IMG/VR virus record: IMGVR_UViG_3300022542_000375
Location: 1 to 49,840 of that record
DNA: 49,840 bases
Strand: one strand, 5' to 3'
From: a virus
The notes under the pieces were generated by a model. It made no database searches, was not told the origin of the DNA, and saw only the letters and a list, made by a program, of their open reading frames with translations. Below are positions 40,102-48,081 of this stretch, piece after piece. The translations under genes and the position numbers were made by a program. How positions within the stretch are numbered: the stretch's first letter is position 1; every line of letters starts with the position of its first letter.

Positions 40102-40899
40102 TTATATTATCACCTTTATGTCAGCAAATTCTTTATTCGGGGTTATGTGTATATCTACACCATTCATCTCAACCGGAGGATACCCTGCATTCTCTGAATA
40201 AGTATTGTCTGTATTATTTGCATGGGTACTTAAAAAAGTTCCGCAAATAACTATAATCTTTGGCTGTAGAATAACCTTGTTTCCTTTTATTCGATTGACG
40301 GGTATTCTGTCCATTTGTCTTTGATGAACATGCCCAAAAAGGAAGAGGTCTGCATCCCAATAAAGGGCTTCTCTGGAGAATTTTGTAAGTAGGCCACCCC
40401 GAGTTGTTGTTCCCCCGCCGTAGCCGTGATGCCATCTGACGATTATAGTACGACTCTGTTTTGATTTTTTATCCCCCTGCAATACGAGTTTAATAATTCC
40501 GGAAACCCCCATTGGGGGGCAACCAAGCATTTTGGATATCCGTTTAGTAGGATCTGTTCCGCACCGTTTCAGTACAGTAGCTTCATGGTTACCATTGCCC
40601 ATTGCAATAATCTGTTTTCGATATGGTTTCAAAATCTCATATGCCATATCAATCTGATCATCAATTACTGCATCAGACGTTGTAATATCACCATGCTTAT
40701 CATATCGTTTATCGGTAACCACGATGGAATCTATCAAATCTCCACCACTGAAATAGTATGTATTAGGGTCTACTGGGCCCAAAAACTTTTTGAATGCATC
40801 AACATCACAGTATTTACTACCTAAATGAACGTCAAAGATCGGCTTGAGTGTGATTGTCTCATTAAATCCACATGGGATTTTCTTTGTGATTACGATCAT
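40102..40899 (-). CDS. calcineurin-like metallophosphoesterase, 265 aa
   Basis: Metal ligands are in order: FDVHLG (D23, H25), GGDLID (D54), GNGNHE (N104, H105), RWHHGYGGG and FGHVHQ. The enzyme would cleave phosphomonoesters or diesters. It lies inside the structural arm, between a head gene and the tail adaptor, which is unusual. AAGGAG precedes the ATG. The substrate is unknown; DNA processing during packaging or ejection is possible. Confidence 0.8.
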   Translation of the reverse strand: MIVITKKIPCGFNETITLKPIFDVHLGSKYCDVDAFKKFLGPVDPNTYYFSGGDLIDSIVVTDKRYDKHGDITTSDAVIDDQIDMAYEILKPYRKQIIAMGNGNHEATVLKRCGTDPTKRISKMLGCPPMGVSGIIKLVLQGDKKSKQSRTIIVRWHHGYGGGTTTRGGLLTKFSREALYWDADLFLFGHVHQRQMDRIPVNRIKGNKVILQPKIIVICGTFLSTHANNTDNTYSENAGYPPVEMNGVDIHITPNKEFADIKVII

Positions 40900-41306
40900 T
40901 ATTTGTGACTCCTTGAAGGTTGATTGGGACCAAATACATCTTCACCATCTTCATCAAGATCTCGATCCTCTGGACGAAGATCGTCATCACCCATTAAATC
41001 AGGATCGGTCTTACGTCCGTAGCGCTTGTCAATAACAATAGAAGATATTGCACTATCCTTTGTTTGGACATAAATTTCGTATTCATCATCTGTATCCCAA
41101 GTATTCGTATCATCAGTAACCTCATCTTCTGATACTGCTGTTATCAAACCATCGGTTACCTGTGTCAAGTTCAAAATCGGCATTCCAATTCTAATACCAC
41201 ATGATTTAAAATTTTGTCCTGGATTAACTAATGAAGCTGAACCGGATCCTCTCTTGTGGGTTCCGGTTGCCATTGGTTGATCACATGTATGATGTTCGAT
41301 TATCAA
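40899..41306 (-). CDS. unknown head/tail region protein, 135 aa
   Basis: TTG start with GGAGG just ahead; an internal ATG at 41273 (MATGTHKRG) lacks such a site. Acidic C-terminal tail (MGDDDLRPEDRDLDEDGED). The first gene behind a terminator and a separate promoter, so it may have its own timing. Family not recognised. Confidence 0.6.
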   Translation of the reverse strand: MIIEHHTCDQPMATGTHKRGSGSASLVNPGQNFKSCGIRIGMPILNLTQVTDGLITAVSEDEVTDDTNTWDTDDEYEIYVQTKDSAISSIVIDKRYGRKTDPDLMGDDDLRPEDRDLDEDGEDVFGPNQPSRSHK

Positions 41307-41318
41307 AATACCTCCGAT

Positions 41319-41347
41319 TTGACATTTAGATATTTAATGCTTATTAT
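41319..41347 (+). promoter_or_regulatory. rightward promoter-like element, antisense to the virion genes
   Basis: TTGACA 41319-41324, 17-base spacer with TTTAATGCT, TATTAT 41342-41347. It would make RNA antisense to the capsid-side gene, up to the hairpin at 41408. It may instead be an operator for the opposing promoter. Confidence 0.5.
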
Positions 41348-41371
41348 ATAGTCATATTTAAGTTAACCCAA
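41343..41371 (-). promoter_or_regulatory. leftward promoter of the tail genes
   Basis: On the minus strand: TTGGGT (41371-41366), 17-base spacer, TATAAT (41348-41343). It lies between the capsid-operon terminator and the gene starting at 41306. Its -10 overlaps that of the rightward element. Confidence 0.55.
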
Positions 41372-41407
41372 GGTTTAATGGCAGAAGTAAGGGTAAGAAT
41401 AAAGAGA

Positions 41408-41426
41408 GCGCCCCACAAAGGGGCGC
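41408..41426 (-). terminator. terminator after the capsid operon
   Basis: GCGCCCC (41408-41414) pairs with GGGGCGC (41420-41426); on the minus strand the stem is followed by TCTCTTTATTCTT. It separates capsid from tail genes. Confidence 0.8.
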
Positions 41427-41454
41427 GATAAAAGAAAATAAATAATAAAATAAA

Positions 41455-42366
41455 TCATGTATCCGCTGCTGGTTTTAATATACCCTGTACAGCAACTGCG
41501 TTAGTAACATAAACTTCTCCATAACACATCGCTGCACCAGCAGGACCAACTGTATCCTTCAACTGACCAATACGAAGATCATTCATCATACCTGTAGTAT
41601 CTGATTTCACAGAAACAGAAAGACCAGCAGTAACATCATCATTAATAACTATACCATTACTGATTGTCATAAATGTAGATGCTGCTGTTAAAGCATCAAT
41701 AGCTGCACCTGAAAAGTCACCATAGATTTTAAAGTTCTTTACGATAGAAAAATTAGAGGCACCTACAAATATAATGCACTGAGAATCAGTACCACCTGTT
41801 ACACCAAAGAACTCAAATCCATCAATCAAAACATTGTGACAAGCTGCTGTAACACTAACGCCAATCAAAAATTCTTTTGTATTAGCAGCCTCTTCCATCC
41901 TGATATTCTTGAGAACTGCACCATCAGCAGCAGCACCAAGTGTAATACCAGTAGTTATGCCTGTTGCAAAATTTGCATAAAGATAAAAATTCTCAAAATG
42001 CACATTAGCACCCGTTATACTTATTGTTCCAGCTGCTGCTGTGAATGTCAGTTTAGGCTTGGTCAGACCATGGCCAACACCTAAAATCTTAATACCATCT
42101 ACGTCTACGACAAGACTTGTAGCTGTTGATATATTTTCAGCATGTCCAGGCATTACAATAATAACATCGCCATTATCAGCAGTACATTTACCTACTGCAT
42201 AATCAATAGTCGCAAAAGGTGATTCTACATCTTTACCAGATGAACCTGTATCAGCCCCAACACCAGAATCTACAAAGAAAATATTCCCCGTTGTGACATC
42301 ATGCCCCAACGCTCCAAGAACAGGCACCCCAAAACTTGTGATACCATTCGGATAATCTGTTAACAT
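41455..42366 (-). CDS. beta-helix virion protein, 303 aa
   Basis: Repeated short strands (GIKILGVGHG, NVHFENFYLY, NVLIDGFEFFG, FSIVKNFKIYGDF) indicate a parallel beta-helix. An N-terminal segment (FVDSGVGADTGSSGKDVESPFATIDYAV) is typical of phage beta-helix structural proteins. Lying next to the capsid gene, it may decorate the head. ATG behind AGGAG. Confidence 0.7.
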   Translation of the reverse strand: MLTDYPNGITSFGVPVLGALGHDVTTGNIFFVDSGVGADTGSSGKDVESPFATIDYAVGKCTADNGDVIIVMPGHAENISTATSLVVDVDGIKILGVGHGLTKPKLTFTAAAGTISITGANVHFENFYLYANFATGITTGITLGAAADGAVLKNIRMEEAANTKEFLIGVSVTAACHNVLIDGFEFFGVTGGTDSQCIIFVGASNFSIVKNFKIYGDFSGAAIDALTAASTFMTISNGIVINDDVTAGLSVSVKSDTTGMMNDLRIGQLKDTVGPAGAAMCYGEVYVTNAVAVQGILKPAADT

Positions 42367-42386
42367 CTATAACTCCTTATATATGA

Positions 42387-42408
42387 TGCCCCTATATTTC
42401 AAGGGGCA
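42387..42408 (-). terminator. hairpin after the capsid gene
   Basis: TGCCCC (42387-42392) pairs with GGGGCA (42403-42408); a weak T-rich stretch follows on the minus strand. Possibly an attenuator that lets capsid mRNA outnumber downstream mRNA. Confidence 0.5.
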
Positions 42409-42413
42409 GTTAG

Positions 42414-43337
42414 CTATGCTGGAATATTTGCGTACCAACAGCGAGGATCTTTAATTTCAGCAGAGAATCTCTGATCAGCCTTAACCATCATATCTCCAGT
42501 CTGGAAATCCTTTTCCTTGGCAAACCGGGTTTTACGAAGATTAAAGTAAACAATGCCCTCCCCACTTAACTGTAAATACCATGCATCTATGTCTGTAAGA
42601 TGAGGCCATATTGCCAATTTAATATTACGACCGCTTTGTGCATAAGCACTAACGGCTCTATTCGCAGTATCAGGACGATCTGTAGATTTAAGAATTTCTA
42701 ATGCCTGACGCTCTAACTGCGGAGGAATCCATAATTTATTAACGTCTTTCCCCACTCTATACTGAGTATATCCCAACTGATTTTCAGCAGCTACAAGAGC
42801 TGCCCAAAAAGCAGTGTAGGTTAAATCAGCGTTTGTTGCTTTATTTGAAAATGTTGTTCCGTCTAAACGAGGATGATCAGTTGCAAAAAGAGCTTTTGCA
42901 TTACGAGTTGTATGATAAGTTGTTGCTGCTCCATTAACAAGGAAGCGTGCCATCAACACCTCTTCATTCTCACTCATGGCTTCACCAAGATCATAGAAAA
43001 TTTCTCTAAGACCACCGCCTCCACCACCATTCAGTTCATACAAATTATCATCAATAGCTTCTTCTGAAATCCGTACAGCAAGTGCATATACATCAGGAAC
43101 CCACGTTTGTTTTGCACCTGCAATCTGAGTATCATAAGTTACGGGCGCACTTTCCGCCTTAAGAACTGGCCGAGTGAGGCCACTTCTCTCAACATCCTCT
43201 TCCTTTGCCTTTTTACTTGTCTTTGATGTTACCAATTCCTTCCACATACTTTTTACACGAAGCATTGCATATGTATCAATAGATACTGCAAAAAGTCCAG
43301 GAACTAGTTCATCAGCGAACCTTGCCCTTGTCCACAT
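42414..43337 (-). CDS. major capsid protein, 307 aa
   Basis: Forms the head shell. Position after scaffold, length, and the segment ALFATDHPRLDG (the F-x-x-DHP pattern of Mu gpT-like HK97-fold capsids) support this. A Gly run (ELNGGGGGGLRE) lies in a loop. AGGAGG lies upstream, somewhat far from the ATG. The protein begins with a helix, as in HK97-type folds; no N-terminal prohead protease site is apparent. Confidence 0.8.
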   Translation of the reverse strand: MWTRARFADELVPGLFAVSIDTYAMLRVKSMWKELVTSKTSKKAKEEDVERSGLTRPVLKAESAPVTYDTQIAGAKQTWVPDVYALAVRISEEAIDDNLYELNGGGGGGLREIFYDLGEAMSENEEVLMARFLVNGAATTYHTTRNAKALFATDHPRLDGTTFSNKATNADLTYTAFWAALVAAENQLGYTQYRVGKDVNKLWIPPQLERQALEILKSTDRPDTANRAVSAYAQSGRNIKLAIWPHLTDIDAWYLQLSGEGIVYFNLRKTRFAKEKDFQTGDMMVKADQRFSAEIKDPRCWYANIPA

Positions 43338-43369
43338 AGATTATTATTCCTCCTTATATTTTATTAATA

Positions 43370-43978
43370 CTATGCAATACCTGCAATAGTATCACCATAA
43401 TAATGCTCATTGATCTGAACGATATATCGGCATCCCACATCCGTATCCGTTGCTGGTAAATCATACATATACGGATGAACCAATTTAACCATCAGTGCAG
43501 CACCATTACCTGCGGAATCTGAATCAATCTCCATCTTACTTATTCCACTTGCCGTATTACCTAAAGCAAGTGTAGTAGCTATAATATCTGCATTCATTGA
43601 ACCATCCGTAAGATCAATGGCATTACCATCGGCATCTTCTTGTGCAAGAAATAACTGCATAGGATGATCCGCAATAAGCACATAACCAGCTACTCCACCG
43701 GCCCCTACCCGTGTTGCTGCTATATATTTTACAGGATACATATTTTCATCAAATACAGATACAACTGATCCCAATGCTGGGGCAGCTGACGCCGGTATTG
43801 CTGCATCTGCAATAGTTGTCATATATCCATATGGTGTTGAAAGAAAATTACCCTCTGCAATAATTATATCATTATGAAAAACATTAATTACAGGGGCAGT
43901 TGTTACTACATAAAGATTTGTTCTTAACAATTCCCCATATACCTGAAACCCAAAGGGCCTGTCAACATTTGTTCCCAT
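43370..43978 (-). CDS. capsid-associated protein, possible decoration protein, 202 aa
   Basis: Ala/Gly/Asp-rich beta protein (AGGVAGYVLIADHPMQLFLAQEDADGNAIDL). It lies directly upstream of the capsid gene and is probably abundant. GAGGAG precedes the ATG. Assigned as decoration or cement by place and composition only. Confidence 0.6.
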   Translation of the reverse strand: MGTNVDRPFGFQVYGELLRTNLYVVTTAPVINVFHNDIIIAEGNFLSTPYGYMTTIADAAIPASAAPALGSVVSVFDENMYPVKYIAATRVGAGGVAGYVLIADHPMQLFLAQEDADGNAIDLTDGSMNADIIATTLALGNTASGISKMEIDSDSAGNGAALMVKLVHPYMYDLPATDTDVGCRYIVQINEHYYGDTIAGIA

Positions 43979-43997
43979 ACTAAATTATCTCCTCTAC

Positions 43998-44561
43998 TTA
44001 TTCTTCATAAGTTTCAAAATCAGCCATAACCTGATCTCGATTTCCAATTTTATGCCTATCACCGGATCGCCATTCCCCCCACTCTTCACGAAGACCATCC
44101 TTATTTTTTATATCTCCCGCATCATCTTTAGTTTTAGCAATTTTCATTTTCGCTTCTTGATATGCTACATGCATCCAAAACGGTTTGAACAACAATATCT
44201 GATCCAATTTCTGAACACCACCATGAACTGGATCAACATGCTTTGTAAGAAATGGTGTATTTACGGCATTACAAATCCACCACTTTGCAGGTGCATCTAA
44301 TGTCCGTAATTGATCTATACGTTTAGATGTTGCTTCACACCAACGAAAAGCAAACTTACCACCCTCTTGCATTTCAGCAGCCTCCTTAGGAAGCTTATAC
44401 GGATCTTCTGCAAGTGAATAATCTAATATAGATTCCTCTGTAATAATTTCCCACTCACGGTCAGGATTTGCAATTCGTTTAGCAAGGGCCACTTCCTCTG
44501 GCGTTAATGGAGTAGGCGCCATTACTTCTTTTACTTCTTCTACTAATTTATTTTCAGTCAT
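43998..44561 (-). CDS. unknown head-morphogenesis region protein, 187 aa
   Basis: Acidic N-terminus; conserved-looking Trp-rich core (FAFRWCEATSKRIDQL, KWWICNAVNTPF, FWMHVAYQEAKMKIAKTKDD) and a charged end. The start overlaps the scaffold stop. The family is seen in similar phage head operons; role unknown. Confidence 0.6.
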   Translation of the reverse strand: MTENKLVEEVKEVMAPTPLTPEEVALAKRIANPDREWEIITEESILDYSLAEDPYKLPKEAAEMQEGGKFAFRWCEATSKRIDQLRTLDAPAKWWICNAVNTPFLTKHVDPVHGGVQKLDQILLFKPFWMHVAYQEAKMKIAKTKDDAGDIKNKDGLREEWGEWRSGDRHKIGNRDQVMADFETYEE

Positions 44562-45463
44562 TATTTGTTACCTTTCTTCATAAGCCTGAGGTAAATCTTC
44601 CGCTGTGCTGGATTCATATCTAAACGATCCATAGTTTCTCGTTGTGTTGGTGTTGCACCACCACTACCATCAGTCGGTTTTATCGCATTTCCAGAAGATG
44701 TTAATGAATTATCTTTAATAGTCTTCTTACGCTGACTATTTGCCTTTTCTTTTAATGCGTCTGCCTTACCCTTCTCATATGATTCTTTCTGAATATTAGG
44801 TAACTGATCCACAAGTATTGCTCCCATTGCTAAATAATCACCCATTGGATGTGCCTCAATTCCCAATGTGCCCTTTACAGTATCAGCCTGTGTACGAAGT
44901 TCTGAATCATCTTTTGCTAATTCAGGCCATGCATTATACACAAAATTATCGTGTACTTGCTTACGCCTGGATAATTCTGTAGCGTCAACTGCTGCTTCTT
45001 TTCCCTTTACTGTACCCTGTTCCACCATGTAATTTACAAGATCGAATAGCGTATCGGTATCATCTGCATGCTCTTTAAATAACTTCTTTAACTGATCCGG
45101 GGATATGGCAGTTTCCGGTTTATCTTCTTTTTGTGCTTTTAATTCTTTCTTTGCTTTTCGTTCAAGGTGCAAAGCCCTGTTTAGATCAGCAACATGCTTT
45201 TCTAAATTAGTAATCTTCTCAGTAGCCTCATCAACTACTGGTTCAGGATCTTCTTTTTCTGGCAAACCTTCTTCTGGCTCTACCGGAGGATTTTCTTCCG
45301 CAGCAACCTCAGGCTGGATATCTTTATCATCTTCTTCCACATCTAAATTACCTTCAAAGCCTTCAGCGTATGCACCAAGAGCATCCACATCAAAGTCTTC
45401 TTCGGTCAAATCCATTTCTTCCGAGGATGGATCGATTCCCGTGGTTTCTAATTCTTCACCCAT
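44561..45463 (-). CDS. scaffolding protein-like, 300 aa
   Basis: Scaffolds shape the shell and leave before DNA enters. The N-terminal 85 residues are very acidic, the middle is coiled coil (ITNLEKHVADLNRALHLERKAKKELKAQ), and the end is basic. Location between portal and capsid is standard. AAGGAA precedes the ATG. Confidence 0.75.
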   Translation of the reverse strand: MGEELETTGIDPSSEEMDLTEEDFDVDALGAYAEGFEGNLDVEEDDKDIQPEVAAEENPPVEPEEGLPEKEDPEPVVDEATEKITNLEKHVADLNRALHLERKAKKELKAQKEDKPETAISPDQLKKLFKEHADDTDTLFDLVNYMVEQGTVKGKEAAVDATELSRRKQVHDNFVYNAWPELAKDDSELRTQADTVKGTLGIEAHPMGDYLAMGAILVDQLPNIQKESYEKGKADALKEKANSQRKKTIKDNSLTSSGNAIKPTDGSGGATPTQRETMDRLDMNPAQRKIYLRLMKKGNK

Positions 45464-45474
45464 TATAAAGTTCC

Positions 45475-45735
45475 TTATTCTTCAAATATATATTTACGTA
45501 CATATTCTGTTTGAAATTTTCTAAAACCTTCGATAGTCAGTTGCTTCATATAATGATCTTCATCACCTAAATGTTCTGGTAAAAGAATTATCTTTCTAGC
45601 CAAGCCCATTGCTCCCTTCATCTCTGCAAGATCTACACTACCTCTAAACATTAGTGGTAACATATATTCAACCATTGCTTCAATCTGCTTCTCATAAAAT
45701 ACTTTAAATTCTGCACATTTTAAAAACTCATTCAT
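45475..45735 (-). CDS. unknown protein between portal and scaffold, 86 aa
   Basis: Helical and charged with a Met-rich segment (MVEYMLPLMFRGSVDLAEMKGAMGLA). AAGGG precedes the ATG. Ends 11 bases before the scaffold start. No recognised family. Confidence 0.6.
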   Translation of the reverse strand: MNEFLKCAEFKVFYEKQIEAMVEYMLPLMFRGSVDLAEMKGAMGLARKIILLPEHLGDEDHYMKQLTIEGFRKFQTEYVRKYIFEE

Positions 45736-45738
45736 AAA

Positions 45739-47565
45739 TTACCCTTGCTGTGACTGTCCTTGTTGTCCCTCTTGCTGTGTCATCTTCTGTTGTAAGTATT
45801 GCATAACAACCTGTGGTATTTCTGGATTCTCTTGTATAGCAGCCAACATTTGACTGATCTGTGGGGCAATATATTTTTCAGGTGTTGATTCTGGCTTATG
45901 CGTGTTAATGATATCTCCCACCAAAGAGACAGGATTTACAATAGGATCTTGACGTAACATCCCATAAAATTGCTCATTCATTTGCATCTCAAGCATCTTG
46001 TTACTAAGATCTGTACTTCCTGTTAACCTGAATTTATTTGGCCGACGCATCATTTGTCTTGGTATCTGAATAGGTTGTCCCTTATGTGTAATTTGTGTAT
46101 CAAATGGCATATATTGATAATACATATCATATATAGTTTTTAACAATCCTAAAAACTCATCTTTAATATTCTGAGATTGATAATTATGTTTTATATTACC
46201 TTCATGTATAACTGCCATTGTTTCTGTTGCAGTCTGACTCTTTCGTTGCTCAGAGGGTCTGCCTAATTGCAAGTCGCCTATTGAACCAAGACGTTCCCAC
46301 AAAGACATAAATATTTCAATAAACTGAATATATGCCCCAGGCTGAATATTAAATTTTGGAAAGGCTACTTCTCGAGGCTCATCTACTTTAATGCCTTTAC
46401 CCGGAGATATAACAGGTTCATCCTCAAATCCTGCTTTGTCTGAGTACAAGAACCATGGGATCATACATATTGTAGCAACATTGATCACCAAATTAAAGAG
46501 ATCACTGGCGCCATCTTGAATAGCTTGCATCTTTCCATAAATCGTTGTACCATATGCCTGACCATGTTCAGGAAATAATCGATGACATTTAATTACATGC
46601 TCATTCTGAAAATTAATATCACGTAAAAGAACAAGCCGAATGAGCACCTTACTATCTTTAGCAATTAATGCTATTATACGCTCTTCTGTCCAATCATCTA
46701 TATCCGCATCCTTTTCATCTTCTTTACGATACACATAAGATAAATGACACTCTAAACATTCAATTGTTTCTTTTCCGGTAACCCTTGCATTAATAAGTTC
46801 TTGTGTTGGAGATTGTGCATCTTCATCTAATTCATCAACACTCTCATTAATTAACCATGGCCCAATGTTCATATAACCAGAGTTATCTTTTACCCGCATC
46901 AACTCCCCATATGTAGGGCGTACGCGTCGAATAATATCAGTTTTTTCCCAATCAATAATTTGATCTGGAACAAATATATCATTGAACTCAGCAAAATCTA
47001 CTTTACCACCTTGAAAAATCGTATTACTATATTCCGTAGTTTGGGGTTGCCCATCCTCACCAATAATGATATTACCCTGTTCATCATAAAGAAAATCAGA
47101 GCATAACCGTTCTTCTTCATCATATGAAGCAATCGGATAAACAGTTCCTTCTGTCAACAATTTGTGGATAGTTGTCCTAGCAACATGTCCAATATTAACA
47201 GTCTGATTTAATTCATCATTAAACCATCCCTCTAATGCTTCTACAACAGGATCAGATTCACCATCAGTAGTAAACTGAACAATTGGTAGTTTACCTGTTA
47301 ATGCAGCACACAATCTTGGTTCTAAATTATCAACTGTAATAGTTACCATTGGTAATATTACGTTAGAAGCATCATCCCAAGGAAATGTCGCTTTATTAGC
47401 CTTCTGTGCGTAAATCTTAATTGTCTTTTTTATTTCTTCTAGTTTTGTTTGCCGATATTCTGATTGCTCAAACTGATCAAATAAATCTAATGCGTGTTCA
47501 ACCAAATGTTTAAATTTCCCATTCCGTTCTATCGCAGAAGCAGACATTTCTGTTTTATCAACCAT
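45739..47565 (-). CDS. portal protein, 608 aa
   Basis: Forms the ring at the head vertex through which DNA passes. Segments such as FPWDDASNVILPMVTITVDNLEPRLCAALTG and the downstream clip/stem-like helices, with a Gln-rich tail (QQKMTQQEGQQGQSQQG), fit podovirus-type portals. Length is typical. Located immediately downstream of the terminase block. GGAG lies ahead of the ATG. Confidence 0.8.
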   Translation of the reverse strand: MVDKTEMSASAIERNGKFKHLVEHALDLFDQFEQSEYRQTKLEEIKKTIKIYAQKANKATFPWDDASNVILPMVTITVDNLEPRLCAALTGKLPIVQFTTDGESDPVVEALEGWFNDELNQTVNIGHVARTTIHKLLTEGTVYPIASYDEEERLCSDFLYDEQGNIIIGEDGQPQTTEYSNTIFQGGKVDFAEFNDIFVPDQIIDWEKTDIIRRVRPTYGELMRVKDNSGYMNIGPWLINESVDELDEDAQSPTQELINARVTGKETIECLECHLSYVYRKEDEKDADIDDWTEERIIALIAKDSKVLIRLVLLRDINFQNEHVIKCHRLFPEHGQAYGTTIYGKMQAIQDGASDLFNLVINVATICMIPWFLYSDKAGFEDEPVISPGKGIKVDEPREVAFPKFNIQPGAYIQFIEIFMSLWERLGSIGDLQLGRPSEQRKSQTATETMAVIHEGNIKHNYQSQNIKDEFLGLLKTIYDMYYQYMPFDTQITHKGQPIQIPRQMMRRPNKFRLTGSTDLSNKMLEMQMNEQFYGMLRQDPIVNPVSLVGDIINTHKPESTPEKYIAPQISQMLAAIQENPEIPQVVMQYLQQKMTQQEGQQGQSQQG

Positions 47566-47567
47566 AG

Positions 47568-47720
47568 TTATTTCTTCTCCTTTTTATGTCGCTTCTTCCA
47601 AATACTATAGCAAATTGCAATACTCTGATTTACATCTTCTTTTTGCTTTTCTTGCCTTCGTCGTTGTACACATCTTTGAACAAAATCGGATCGTGTTTCA
47701 TTTTTTCTAGGTTTAGGCAT
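47568..47720 (-). CDS. small basic head-region protein, 50 aa
   Basis: Lys/Arg-rich with the pattern DFVQRCVQRRRQ and DVNQSIAICYSIWKK, which resembles a short conserved motif seen near portal genes in many phages. ATG two bases before the end of the preceding gene; stop near the portal ATG. Function unknown. Confidence 0.6.
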   Translation of the reverse strand: MPKPRKNETRSDFVQRCVQRRRQEKQKEDVNQSIAICYSIWKKRHKKEKK

Positions 47721-47721
47721 T

Positions 47722-48069
47722 TTAATATAACTCAATAGTTACCAAACAAGTTTCTGGTGTTGTTAATGTACAATCTGATGCATCAATCACAGGCGTACAG
47801 TATTTAGGTGGGTTAAAGTATTTTATTTTAGGATCAATAGTTGGCACTGTTCCTGAATGAAACAGTGGTGCGCCATCAAGATCACTTCCATTATGAACAA
47901 TCATAATATCATTTGCAGTAGACGGATTAAACTGAATTGCGGTAATCCATATACCACCCATATGACTATGCTCAGATAATTCTGTATCCCACAACCAATC
48001 TGCATCAAATGTTGAATGTGGTACTATTGATATAGTACTACCACTTATTTTAGTTGTATTTGCCCCCAC
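47722..48069 (-). CDS. unknown virion-region protein, 115 aa
   Basis: GTG start behind AAGGAG. Beta-rich (GSTISIVPHSTFDADW, DIMIVHNGSDLDGAPLF), two Cys near the end. Lies between the large terminase and portal. Family not recognised. Confidence 0.6.
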   Translation of the reverse strand: MGANTTKISGSTISIVPHSTFDADWLWDTELSEHSHMGGIWITAIQFNPSTANDIMIVHNGSDLDGAPLFHSGTVPTIDPKIKYFNPPKYCTPVIDASDCTLTTPETCLVTIELY

Positions 48070-48081
48070 GTGCTAATCTCC

